From Staphylococcus condimenti (GTDB taxonomy: Bacteria > Bacillota > Bacilli > Staphylococcales > Staphylococcaceae), in the NCBI RefSeq assembly GCF_001618885.1, contig NZ_CP015114.1, positions 2,294,001 through 2,358,000 of the forward strand: a DNA stretch of 64,000 nucleotides, given 5' to 3'. Positions 38,123-46,436 of this stretch are shown here, one piece after another. The position numbers and the translations under genes are program-made. Numbering within the stretch: position 1 is the stretch's first letter; each line of letters begins with the position of its first letter. The notes below the pieces were generated by a model, which saw nothing but the letters and a program-made list of their open reading frames with translations, made no database searches and was not told where the DNA came from.

Positions 38123-38629
38123 AGAAACGCCTCCTTTTTTACAAAACATTAACACTATTTTAATATTTAATTTACAAAAAGACAACGCTTCCATGAAATT
38201 TACATAATAGTGGCAGATTATTTTAGAAATTCATAAGTTGAAGTCAGGCTCATCTTGGATATTCAGAAGTGGTTTTATATCTTCATTATCATCTTTAAAC
38301 GCCTTTGCTTGTTGTTAATTTCAATCAAAATCTAATTAGCTCAAGAACCAAATTTTTTGATTCTGTAAAAGGCTAGTCCATTAATTACACAAGTTATTAC
38401 AATGTCTAGAAAGACAGAAAAGATATCTAATGATATTATTATTCTTTTTTATTTCTACTAGACCTACTAAAAACGCTATAATTACGATTATTAATGGTAA
38501 TAATAAAGATTTAATAAGTTCAAAATGTCCTCATAATGAAAAAGAAGACTTCCATCGTAAATATGAAAATCTTCTTTATATTAGGGTTAGAAAAAATTTG
38601 AATGATTTTGCTACTGCTTAATATTTCTA
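38123..38629. other. Intergenic region upstream of glpT, with possible gene remnant
   Basis: 507 bases. Minus-strand frames hold a hydrophobic stretch (LLLPLIIVIIAFLVGLVEIK near 38520-38455) that, after a shift of frame, continues as FLDIVITCVINGLAFYRIKK and ends near 38360. This looks like the remains of a small two-helix membrane protein, but no start or ribosome site is seen. Confidence 0.25.
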
Positions 38630-39013
38630 TTAGTCATTTAATGAATAAAAAGGGGTTTCTTTAACATTTTGGCCGCCTTTTAGGATAGCACGATTTAAAT
38701 GCATTGTTTTACCATTGTTATTTAAAGTGAAATCGCCTTTAATAATGATTTTATTGTCATCAGCAATCGAGATTTCGGTTTGCTCATGATGTTCGTTAGG
38801 TTTTCCATCTTTTCTGTCATATTCTAAAGCACCACTTGGACATAACTCTACTACGCGTGCAATGTCGTCTGCTTCTGCCTTTTCTGGATCAATCCATGGA
38901 CGTTTTTTGGTATCGAATACTTGATTTAAATTGTTTACACATTCTGCGGCATGAATACATCGATTAGGGTCAAAAGAAACATCAATATTCTCACTAGTAT
39001 AAGTTTTTATCAT
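38630..39013 (-). CDS. Divergent 4Fe-4S mono-cluster protein (YjdI-like)
   Basis: 127 residues. DPNRCIHAAECVNNLNQVF and, later, VELCPSGALEYDR match the mono-cluster ferredoxin domain of YjdI-type proteins, with three Cys visible (C22, C28 and the one in LCPSG). The C-terminal part (ILKGGQ...TPFYS) resembles a degraded CDGSH-type segment. The ATG at 39013 follows GAGGAG by seven bases. A YjdJ-like acetyltransferase gene lies divergently next door; in E. coli yjdI and yjdJ are neighbours too. Confidence 0.75.
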   Translation of the reverse strand: MIKTYTSENIDVSFDPNRCIHAAECVNNLNQVFDTKKRPWIDPEKAEADDIARVVELCPSGALEYDRKDGKPNEHHEQTEISIADDNKIIIKGDFTLNNNGKTMHLNRAILKGGQNVKETPFYSLND

Positions 39014-39196
39014 TTTTAACACTCCTCAAATTAGGGTATATATTAAAATTAAAATACCACATTTTATTAAGGTTTAAAATTTATACGAATTAGCATGATA
39101 TGATTATATTTATGTATTGTGGATTATATAGTTATTTATTGTTTTTGTTTGACGCAATGTGTATGATAAACCTAATATATTGAAGGAGTGAAGACG

Positions 39197-39472
39197 GTGG
39201 AAGTTAAACATGGTACGAATAAGTTTTACATTGGAGAAAATGAAGATAATTTTAAAGCACAAATGACTTATGTTCCTACAAATCCGGAAATGTTCATTAT
39301 CGATCATACTGAAGTCTCAGATGAATTACGCGGACAAGGTGCGGGTTATAAAATGGTTGAAGCTGCAGTAAATTATGCTAGAGAAACAAATAAAAAAATT
39401 GTGCCTTTATGTCCGTTTGCGAAAAGTGTATTTGATAAAACACCTGAATATGCAGATGTGTTAAAGAAATAG
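39197..39472 (+). CDS. YjdJ-type GNAT-family N-acetyltransferase
   Basis: 91 residues, the short single-domain GNAT type: FIIDHTEVSDELRGQGAGYK contains the acetyl-CoA loop (R-G-Q-G-A-G), and KKIVPLCPFAKSVFDK is the typical end of YjdJ proteins. Substrate unknown. The start is GTG at 39197, with GGAG eight bases before; an earlier GTG overlaps the ribosome site. Divergent from the ferredoxin-like gene. Confidence 0.85.
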   Translation: MEVKHGTNKFYIGENEDNFKAQMTYVPTNPEMFIIDHTEVSDELRGQGAGYKMVEAAVNYARETNKKIVPLCPFAKSVFDKTPEYADVLKK

Positions 39473-39509
39473 ATTGATAAAAATTTTGAAGAAAAATATA
39501 GATAAATTT

Positions 39510-39549
39510 AAAAGACGATGAAAAATATAGATGTTTTCATCGTCTTTTA
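39510..39549. terminator. Bidirectional terminator
   Basis: AAAAGACGATGAAAA pairs with TTTTCATCGTCTTTT; A and T flanks on both sides serve the GNAT gene and the convergent hypothetical gene. Confidence 0.87.
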
Positions 39550-39605
39550 AATATCAAATTCTAAAAAGAACATTTCTCGAGAAGAAACATTCTAAAAATT
39601 AACTA

Positions 39606-40142
39606 CTATGAAATTGTGCTGTGCTTATATTGAGCAACTCTTGGACGGTAGTTCACACATAAGACATCAATGTTTTGGGTAGCTAATGCATGAATTAATT
39701 TAGAAATAACTTTTGGTGTACAAGAAATGTCGATATATTGTTGTGTCAAAATATAATTAATATCTTCTTGGTGCGTCATGAACTGCATAATGTCAATAAT
39801 CTTGTCTTTAATGAATACATCTTGTAAGCCATCGATTTTAAGTTTGAAATGCATCATTGCTTCAATATTTGCTTCAGTTTGGAAAATAAATTCTTTTTGA
39901 GATAAAGGTAAGACTTGGTAAATAGGATAATTATGGAAACTAAGGAAACTGATAAAATAAGGCAAGTTGCATTTAGAAATATGAACTTTCAATACAAGCT
40001 GTTGTCTGATTTTCATGAATTCAGTTTGAACAGCGTGACTGCTTTGAAGTTGTTTGCATTCGTTGAGTAGGTGTCTGCGTTTTAGCCATGTCGATAAGTT
40101 TCCGATATTAATAATAAATGTGTCATATTTATCTAAAAACAT
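39606..40142 (-). CDS. Hypothetical protein
   Basis: 178 residues, soluble, no signal peptide. I do not recognise a family. The sequence alternates short helices and strands and ends in a basic stretch (NYRPRVAQYKHSTIS). CTCCTGGAGG lies 8-9 bases before the ATG, a very strong ribosome site. Monocistronic, convergent with the GNAT gene. Confidence 0.65.
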   Translation of the reverse strand: MFLDKYDTFIINIGNLSTWLKRRHLLNECKQLQSSHAVQTEFMKIRQQLVLKVHISKCNLPYFISFLSFHNYPIYQVLPLSQKEFIFQTEANIEAMMHFKLKIDGLQDVFIKDKIIDIMQFMTHQEDINYILTQQYIDISCTPKVISKLIHALATQNIDVLCVNYRPRVAQYKHSTIS

Positions 40143-40167
40143 AGACGATTCCTCCAGGAGATGTAAG

Positions 40168-40299
40168 ATGGATTTGATTTCAAAAGAGGTAATATTAATA
40201 CGTGCTGTTTCAAATTCATTTAAATTTTACCACGCTTTAATTGAAATTTCACTAGGACTTTTGTACGAATCTATACTGGAAATGAACGAGCCTAAATGA
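40168..40299 (+). CDS. Possible 43-residue peptide divergent from the hypothetical gene
   Basis: CAGGAG (40155-40160) lies seven bases before an ATG that opens a 43-codon frame (MDLISKEVILIRAVSNSF...), ending in TGA. The same ten bases CCTCCAGGAG, read on the other strand, give the ribosome site of the divergent gene. No homologue recognised, and the A/T-rich composition makes chance possible. Confidence 0.25.
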   Translation: MDLISKEVILIRAVSNSFKFYHALIEISLGLLYESILEMNEPK

Positions 40300-40365
40300 A
40301 CTTAATAGAAATAATATATGATAAGATAAAGCTAAATCTAAATCATATTGGAGGAGTATTTAGAG

Positions 40366-41001
40366 ATGAAATATAGAGCAGTTGTATTCGACTTTGATGG
40401 GACAATTATTGATACAGAACAACATCTATTCGATACAATTAATAGACATTTAGAAATGCATGGGAAGTCGCCTATTTCTCTTGATTATTATCGTGCATCT
40501 ATCGGTGGTGCCGCTTCTGAATTGCATACATATTTAGAAAATGAAATTGGAAAAAAAGAAACAAAAGCACTATATGATGACCATCATACAAACAGCACCC
40601 ACTTACCTATGATTGAAAACGTTCGAAAGTTGATGGAAAGTCTCGAAAAGAAAAGTATTCCAATGGCAATAGCTACAAGCAGCAGTCGTTCTAATATACA
40701 ACCGGCTTTAGAGTCTTTGAATCTACCAGAGCGAATGTCAGTGATTGTTGGAAGAGAAGATGTGGATGAAGTAAAACCAGCACCGGATTTATATTTGAAA
40801 GCAGTACAAGGTTTGAATTTAAATCCTATCAGCTGCTTAGCAATTGAAGATTCAGTGAATGGTGCAACAGCAGCTGAAGCAGCAGGACTTGGCGTTGTTG
40901 TTAACACAAATGCTATGACAGAATTAATGGATTTTGATGGACTGCAATTAGCAGGTAAGAATATGACTGCTGACCAAATAGATACTGAATTTTTTAATTA
41001 A
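40366..41001 (+). CDS. HAD-superfamily hydrolase (beta-phosphoglucomutase-like)
   Basis: 211 residues of HAD subfamily IA. Motif I DFDGTIIDTE at residues 9-18, motif II ATSSSRSN, motif III Lys and IV in VKPAPDLYLKAVQ and AIEDSVNGATAAEAAG. Cap domain between residues 15 and 80. Phosphatase or phosphoglucomutase activity on a sugar phosphate is typical; the substrate is unknown. TTGGAGGAG lies nine bases before the ATG at 40366. A small membrane-protein gene follows after 12 bases. Confidence 0.9.
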   Translation: MKYRAVVFDFDGTIIDTEQHLFDTINRHLEMHGKSPISLDYYRASIGGAASELHTYLENEIGKKETKALYDDHHTNSTHLPMIENVRKLMESLEKKSIPMAIATSSSRSNIQPALESLNLPERMSVIVGREDVDEVKPAPDLYLKAVQGLNLNPISCLAIEDSVNGATAAEAAGLGVVVNTNAMTELMDFDGLQLAGKNMTADQIDTEFFN

Positions 41002-41013
41002 GCAGGTGAAACT

Positions 41014-41196
41014 ATGATTATTTTATTTTTCCTTGCAGGGCCTATCATTATTGCGATTGGCAATTTGGTATTGGGACCGATATTTAATAAAAAAATACCG
41101 ATGAATGTTCGTTTCAGAGCGTTTATGGTAGGATCAACGATTTATCTCATTACTGCATATATATGTTATATCTTAATTTTAAAAGGAAAATTATAA
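41014..41196 (+). CDS. Small two-helix membrane protein
   Basis: 60 residues with two membrane helices around a short basic loop (NKKIPMNVRFRAF). AGCAGGTG precedes the ATG. It is in line with the HAD gene and ends at a terminator. Unknown function; the clean frame and spacing support it being real. Confidence 0.65.
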   Translation: MIILFFLAGPIIIAIGNLVLGPIFNKKIPMNVRFRAFMVGSTIYLITAYICYILILKGKL

Positions 41197-41250
41197 AAAA
41201 GAGACTTGCTTATGCTGATATTATCAACAAAAGCAAGTCTCTTTGTTTTT
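41197..41250. terminator. Bidirectional terminator
   Basis: AAAGAGACTTGCTT pairs with AAGCAAGTCTCTTT; serves the small membrane gene and the convergent pair. Confidence 0.87.
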
Positions 41251-41251
41251 C

Positions 41252-41434
41252 TTATTTTGTTGCGAAATATAATCCTACTACGACTAATAAAAGCAATATT
41301 GCATCTATACCTATCATTAAAGCGCGGCGTGATGTTGCTTCGCCATTTTCTTTTAAGCGTTTATACATTATATAATTCGGTATGAGATTTGCAATTAATA
41401 GAATGATTACGAGTATAATGAGTATTATTTTCAT
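41252..41434 (-). CDS. Small membrane protein
   Basis: 60 residues, a hydrophobic helix at each end and a charged middle (YKRLKENGEATSRRAL). Its ATG overlaps the stop of the upstream 117-residue gene (ATGA), so the two are co-translated. I do not recognise the family. Confidence 0.65.
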   Translation of the reverse strand: MKIILIILVIILLIANLIPNYIMYKRLKENGEATSRRALMIGIDAILLLLVVVGLYFATK

Positions 41435-41784
41435 TCAGAATCTCCATTTCTATCTTTTGATAACAAGTCCCAGAGAAAGGCGATGATAATTCCGATAATT
41501 ACACCGGTGCCTACCCCGATTTTCATATGACCAGTTAATTGGCCGATTACGATACCAAGAATAACTGTAATAGGAAGGACAATACCAAATTTTATTTTTC
41601 TAGCAGGAGAAGTCAACGCACTAAACATTGCAATATAACATATCCCGAAGACAAGTGCTGCACCAATAGACAGCAACAGAGTATGCATCAAAGGAGCTTG
41701 ACTGCCCATGCGATTCAAGAAAAAGAATAATGCTCCGAAGATAAATGTATATAAGATAGCACGAGAGACAAGTTGTTTAGACAT
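41431..41784 (-). CDS. Membrane protein of unknown function
   Basis: 117 residues with four membrane helices and a short acidic tail (SKDRNGDSE). AAAGGAGACGTC precedes the ATG at 41784. It forms a two-gene operon with the 60-residue protein. Unknown function. Confidence 0.7.
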   Translation of the reverse strand: MSKQLVSRAILYTFIFGALFFFLNRMGSQAPLMHTLLLSIGAALVFGICYIAMFSALTSPARKIKFGIVLPITVILGIVIGQLTGHMKIGVGTGVIIGIIIAFLWDLLSKDRNGDSE

Positions 41785-41850
41785 TACTGACGTCTCCTTT
41801 CAACATGATTAGTCAAATTATAACATATCAATAGAAAGGACTTATATAAA

Positions 41851-42672
41851 TCATTCTTTTTCGAATTGATGATGATCATTTAAGAAAGCATAAAATAGAC
41901 CAATAATCAGACCGCCACCAATATAGTTACCAATAAATGCAGCGATAATATTGAGCACAGCAGGCCAGAAATGTAAAACATCAACATTATAGACAATACC
42001 GCCGATAAATAGACACGCATTATAAACTACGTGTTCGTAACCCATAAATGCGAATACGGCTACACCGAACATCATGACAAACATTTTAGCTAAAATATCA
42101 TCAATCTGCATCGCAATTACTAATGAGATATTAATAAAGAAGTTGGCAAAAATACCTTTAGCTAACAATTGCAAGAAACTTGCAGTCATTGTTTTATGAT
42201 GAATCACTTCAGAAAGCTGTTTCATCATATCAGGAGTCATACTATCACTCATACGCAATATTAAGAAGAAAACCAATGCGCCTAATATGTTACCTAGGAA
42301 ACACAGCATAAATATTTTGAATACCCGCCAAGGTTTGATAACACGATAATACATTCCTACTGTAAAATACATAAAGTTGCTGGTTAACAACTCAGAGTTT
42401 GTAAATAAAATCAGCACCAACGCAAAACTGAAGGCAATCGCGCCGACAATATTTACGATTCCCGCATTAGTATGATCGATTAAGCTTGCTTTGATTGCGA
42501 GTACAAAGACTGAAATAATACTAATAATAAAACCGGCCATCATCGCACGAAGTAAATAACGGCGCATAAATGTAGCTTGCAGTACATCTTTCGTACGAAT
42601 TGTTGAAACGACGTCTTTAACCCACTGACGTCCATAAAAAACTTTATCCCAACGAATATTCTTTTCATTCAT
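41851..42672 (-). CDS. Formate/nitrite transporter (FocA/NirC family)
   Basis: 273 residues with six membrane helices of the FNT pentameric channel family; FTNSELLTSNFMYF is the family motif in the second helix region, and GYEHVVYNACLF carries the pore His region. It probably moves formate out during fermentation or nitrite. AGGAG precedes the ATG at 42672. A perfect Rex operator overlaps its promoter, which fits formate handling when NADH is high. Confidence 0.9.
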   Translation of the reverse strand: MNEKNIRWDKVFYGRQWVKDVVSTIRTKDVLQATFMRRYLLRAMMAGFIISIISVFVLAIKASLIDHTNAGIVNIVGAIAFSFALVLILFTNSELLTSNFMYFTVGMYYRVIKPWRVFKIFMLCFLGNILGALVFFLILRMSDSMTPDMMKQLSEVIHHKTMTASFLQLLAKGIFANFFINISLVIAMQIDDILAKMFVMMFGVAVFAFMGYEHVVYNACLFIGGIVYNVDVLHFWPAVLNIIAAFIGNYIGGGLIIGLFYAFLNDHHQFEKE

Positions 42673-42707
42673 CTTGCTTTCTCCTAACATTGTGAAATAC
42701 AAGATTT

Positions 42708-42747
42708 AGTATAAGGTGTGAAGGTATTTTTGTGAATACTTTCACAA
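42708..42747 (-). promoter_or_regulatory. Rex operator and promoter of the formate/nitrite channel
   Basis: TTGTGAA-TACT-TTCACAA (42730-42747) is a perfect 18-base Rex box. On the minus strand TTCACA (42731-42736) and TATACT (42708-42713) are 17 bases apart, so the Rex box covers the -35. Rex leaves DNA when NADH rises, turning on fermentation genes. Confidence 0.9.
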
Positions 42748-43199
42748 ATAAGTTTTGAAATTTTTTTTAGAATATGTCATTTTCGTGAATAAGAACATTA
42801 AATCTATGAAAATTTGGGTAAAGCACATGAATTAAGGTATTAGAAGTATTTTAAATTCCGAGCAACTTAGTAAATATAATAAAAAAGAAAGAATTCTAAA
42901 AGAATGATAACAAACTATTATACCGAAAGTTCAAAAAGTCAGATTGCAAGTTAAACAAAAGACGTGCTATAATATCAAAATAATATGAAACTCTTATAAA
43001 AAGGCATGAAAATAATAAAAGATCAATAATGGGTATTTTAAGTTATTTTTAAGCTGATAAGGACTAATATTTTTATGAGTGCAATTTACACGAATTCCTA
43101 TGGTGACTATGTTGCAATTTGATTGCAAATAAAAAAATGAAAGCGCATACATAAAAGTGTAATTTTTATGTTTTCATCATAGAAGTTTATAGTATAATT
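42748..43199. other. Intergenic region before the amino acid permease leader
   Basis: About 450 AT-rich bases. TATAAT at 43194-43199 is the likely -10 for the permease transcript; a cre-like GAAAAGCGCATACA near 43139 has one base too many for a good match. No gene seen. Confidence 0.4.
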
Positions 43200-43204
43200 A
43201 AGCT

Positions 43205-43356
43205 CATTAGGCATAGAAGCTACTTTCGATATGACAAGAGAATTAGTGCGTAATTTGTCGCAATCTTCAGACAGAAAAAGGGGAACCGGATTAAAGTATT
43301 GCGAAGCAAGAATGAGAATTAGGGGCTGAAATATCGAAGAAACAAGCTAAGCCTGG
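43205..43356 (+). ncRNA. Structured 5' leader of the permease gene, candidate ydaO/yuaA (c-di-AMP) type riboswitch
   Basis: Long-range pairings close the region: AGGC (43209) with GCCT (43351), AGCT (43218) with AGCT (43345), TTCGATAT (43225) with ATATCGAA (43331). Inside are AATTA-gtgcg-TAATT (43241-43255) and TCGCAAT (43258) with ATTGCGA (43298). TCGCAATCTTCAGACAGA, GGGGAACC and AAGCTAAGCC resemble ydaO-motif core segments, but its usual hairpins are shortened. Riboswitch class is tentative; the presence of a structured leader is well supported. Confidence 0.5.
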
Positions 43357-43387
43357 AAATTTTGTAAAAGAGAAGGGGTATTTTCTA

Positions 43388-44779
43388 ATGGAAGAAACTC
43401 AATTGCAACGGGGATTAAGTTCTAGACAGATTCAAATGATTGCACTGGGCGGCACAATCGGTGTTGGTTTGTTTATGGGTGCGACAAGTACAATTAAATG
43501 GACAGGCCCGTCAGTTATTTTTGCTTATCTAATCGTAGGTTTATTTTTATTTTTAGTAATGCGTGCCATGGGAGAAATGGTTTATTTACATCCGACAACA
43601 GGTTCATTTGCGAACTTTGCAAGTGATTATATTCATCCAGTTGCGGGTTATTTAACAGCTTGGAGTAATATATTCCAATGGGTTGTTGTAGGTATGAGTG
43701 AAGTTATTGCAGTCGGAGAATACATGAGATATTGGTTCCCGAACTTACCAGAATGGATTCCTGGTATTATTGTTATTGTTTTATTAGCAGGAGCAAACTT
43801 AGTGTCGGTTAAGGCATTTGGTGAATTTGAATTCTGGTTTGCAATGATTAAAATTGTGACTATTATTTTAATGATTATTGCTGGTTTCGGTCTAATCTTC
43901 TTCGGATTAGGCAACGGTGGACATGCAATTGGTCTTTCAAACTTATGGTCGCATGGTGGATTTATGCCAAACGGCTGGGTTGGATTCTTCTTTGCGTTAT
44001 CTATTGTAGTTGGTTCATATCAAGGTGTAGAACTGATAGGTATTACAGCAGGGGAAACAAAAGATCCTCAAAAGAATATTAAAAAAGCAGTTAACGGTGT
44101 TATCTGGCGTATTTTGATTTTCTATATTGGTGCAATTTTTGTAATCGTAACAGTATATCCTTGGGATCAATTAGGCAATATCGGTAGTCCGTTTACACAA
44201 ACATTTGCAAAAGTAGGTATTACATTCGCAGCTGGTTTAATCAACTTTGTAGTTTTAACTGCTGCAATGTCAGGTTGTAACTCAGGTATCTTTAGTGCGA
44301 GCCGTATGATTTATACATTAGCGCAGCATAAACAATTACCGAAAGTTTTCTTGAAAGTTATGAAAAATGGTGTGCCAGTTTATCCAGTATTAGCAATGGC
44401 AATCGGTATCTTTGTAGGTGTTATCTTAAATATCGTTTTACCAATGTTTATCAAAGGCGCTGACAGCATTTTCGTATATGTATACAGTGCATCTATTTTA
44501 CCAGGTATGATTCCTTGGTTTATGATTTTAATCAGTCATATTCGTTTCCGCAGATTGCATCCTGAAGAAGTTCAAGGACATCCTTTTACAATGCCAGGCG
44601 GCGTTGGTGCAAGTTATTTAACAATTGCCTTCTTATTATTAGTATTAGTAGGTATGTTATTTAATAAAGAAACAGTTGTATCAGTTGTCATCGGTTTACT
44701 CTTCTTAGCATTTATGACAGCATTCTATTTTGTTAGAGGTTATGATAGACTGCCAGACAAAGATCAACATTTAAAATAA
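43388..44779 (+). CDS. Amino acid permease (APC family, AapA/RocE-like)
   Basis: 463 residues, twelve helices of the amino acid transporter (AAT) family. IQMIALGGTIGVGLFMGAT is the helix-one substrate motif; SYQGVELIGITAGETKDPQK and CNSGIFSASRMIYTLAQH are family signatures. Relatives carry D-serine, D-alanine, glycine or other neutral amino acids; the substrate is not fixed by sequence. GAGAAGGGG precedes the ATG. A long structured leader lies upstream. Confidence 0.88.
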   Translation: MEETQLQRGLSSRQIQMIALGGTIGVGLFMGATSTIKWTGPSVIFAYLIVGLFLFLVMRAMGEMVYLHPTTGSFANFASDYIHPVAGYLTAWSNIFQWVVVGMSEVIAVGEYMRYWFPNLPEWIPGIIVIVLLAGANLVSVKAFGEFEFWFAMIKIVTIILMIIAGFGLIFFGLGNGGHAIGLSNLWSHGGFMPNGWVGFFFALSIVVGSYQGVELIGITAGETKDPQKNIKKAVNGVIWRILIFYIGAIFVIVTVYPWDQLGNIGSPFTQTFAKVGITFAAGLINFVVLTAAMSGCNSGIFSASRMIYTLAQHKQLPKVFLKVMKNGVPVYPVLAMAIGIFVGVILNIVLPMFIKGADSIFVYVYSASILPGMIPWFMILISHIRFRRLHPEEVQGHPFTMPGGVGASYLTIAFLLLVLVGMLFNKETVVSVVIGLLFLAFMTAFYFVRGYDRLPDKDQHLK

Positions 44780-44792
44780 TCAATGAAAGAGA

Positions 44793-44827
44793 AAAAGAGT
44801 TGGGACAAAAGTCTCAACTCTTTTTTT
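44793..44827. terminator. Terminator between the permease and rpiR genes
   Basis: AAAGAGTTGGGA pairs with TCTCAACTCTTT, followed by seven Ts; an A run on the other side may serve the convergent gene. Confidence 0.87.
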
Positions 44828-45698
44828 AATGCTCAAATTCAATATTAGATAAATGTTTTTTGTAATTATTTAAAGCCATTTTTGACTGAGTGACTAAATC
44901 CAGAGAATTTGAAAAATCCAATGAAAGATAGCGATAATACAGAACATTAATCATGAATAATTGTGCAGTAAGTGATGTGGTCGCTGCCATACGTACTTCA
45001 CTTTCATCTGTTTCTCCATAAATCAAATCAATATCAGTATAATTTGTGATAGGATTTTCTTTATTACCCATAAGTGAAATCAAATAGAGATGATAGTCTG
45101 ATGCGACTCTTGCAATGGCTTCTAATTCATTATGTTCCCCGCTATTTGAAATGATAAAGAGACAATCTCTTGCATCATGTGTGGCAATAACATTAATTAA
45201 TGTATGCACACCTTCAATGCAATGAACATTAATCCCAACACGAGAGAATTTTTGAAATAAATCTCTCGCTGCAACGTATGAAGCCCCGAAACCAAAAATA
45301 AAAACGGTACGTGCTTGTTTTAATCTGGCACAAACTTTATCAATGTCATTTTCATCTACTGCATCAGATACTTTGCACAATGTTTGGGTTGTACGTGATA
45401 ACATTTTGCGTTTAATTGTATCGAGTGATTCATTAGATTGTAATTCAAGTTGACGTGGTTTTGTGCGGGCAGACATATATTTTGAAACTTCCGTTTTCAA
45501 TTCTTGAAAGCCGCCATCTGTAATTTTATATCCGAATCGTACAACAGACGAAGGGCTTGTACTTGTTCGATCAGCAAGTGTATGTGTTGTCATATCTACA
45601 ATTTGTTGCGGACGCCGCAAAATATAGTCTGCTATTTTCTTCTCGCTTTTTGTGAGAGAAGGGTATTTAGATTCTAACTTATATAAAATGTTTGTCAT
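44826..45698 (-). CDS. RpiR/MurR-family regulator, probable RpiRc
   Basis: 290 residues: N-terminal HTH_6 domain (LTKSEKKIADYILRRPQQIV, then SSVVRFGYKI) and a C-terminal SIS sugar-phosphate domain (VFIFGFGASYVAARDLFQKF, IISNSGEHNELE). S. aureus has an RpiR protein (RpiRc) in this neighbourhood, which affects the pentose phosphate pathway and RNAIII; position suggests this is the same, but that is from memory of gene order. AGGTGG lies before the ATG at 45698. Confidence 0.87.
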   Translation of the reverse strand: MTNILYKLESKYPSLTKSEKKIADYILRRPQQIVDMTTHTLADRTSTSPSSVVRFGYKITDGGFQELKTEVSKYMSARTKPRQLELQSNESLDTIKRKMLSRTTQTLCKVSDAVDENDIDKVCARLKQARTVFIFGFGASYVAARDLFQKFSRVGINVHCIEGVHTLINVIATHDARDCLFIISNSGEHNELEAIARVASDYHLYLISLMGNKENPITNYTDIDLIYGETDESEVRMAATTSLTAQLFMINVLYYRYLSLDFSNSLDLVTQSKMALNNYKKHLSNIEFEH

Positions 45699-45984
45699 AA
45701 AAACCACCTGCTCTATGGAATAGCTAATATATTTAAAGTTAATCGTTCTTGGTGAAATACATAGATAGCAGTAAACGTGTTCCCAATATCATTCTAATAG
45801 AAAATATAATAGAGCTATATTTTCCAATAAAGTAAGTCAGATATCCTCCCAGCATCTGTGCTTACAACATGATAAAGTTAATTGTAACTAGTGTACTATA
45901 CGTTATTAAGTTAGACAATTGTGAATTTTAAATTGACTGCAACTACTATTAAAATACCTATTTTCAAAAATAATAAACTAATAA

Positions 45985-46332
45985 TTAAGTAGGAAGAGAG
46001 TGATTTGAAGCGTTTATGATTTCAAATATTAATTGATTAATAGGGGACTGCCATTGTGCAATTATATATTGAAAATCTCCAACATCTATTGTGGTTAAAG
46101 GATACAATGATAAAGTGCTTAACACATCAAAATATCGTTTTTCAAAATAAGTAAGCGTGCTTGAAGTGGTAGATATTTGTTTTAATTCCTTTTGTATAAA
46201 GTTATTGATTTCAGAAATGTTGGATTGTGCTACTTTTTGTTTGGAACGAAGTAAAGCACTATTATACGCTTCGCTTTTACTCAAAATAAATGCTAGATTT
46301 TTGTAAATATCAATTAAAGATGTTGTAGTCAT
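45985..46332 (-). CDS. Hypothetical protein
   Basis: 115 residues, predicted mostly helical, soluble. No family recognised. GGAG lies ten bases before the ATG. It is alone between the RpiR gene and a divergent CPBP gene. Its 277-base downstream gap shows no clear terminator or gene. Confidence 0.55.
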   Translation of the reverse strand: MTTTSLIDIYKNLAFILSKSEAYNSALLRSKQKVAQSNISEINNFIQKELKQISTTSSTLTYFEKRYFDVLSTLSLYPLTTIDVGDFQYIIAQWQSPINQLIFEIINASNHSLPT

Positions 46333-46436
46333 GTGAAGTAATCTCCTTATGCAAAAATATTTGTGATTAAAATATTGGTAGAATATAATATATTAATAGC
46401 GTTATACTGTAATGAAATTTTATTTAGGAGGCCATC

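Noticed and set aside
43137..43152. cre site upstream of the amino acid permease
   Set aside because: The sequence TGAAAAGCGCATACA has one extra base between TG and CG, breaking the consensus at two fixed positions.
43205..43356. Lysine riboswitch (L box) before the permease
   Set aside because: The conserved GAGGTGC and GCCGAAG core segments and five-helix junction are absent.
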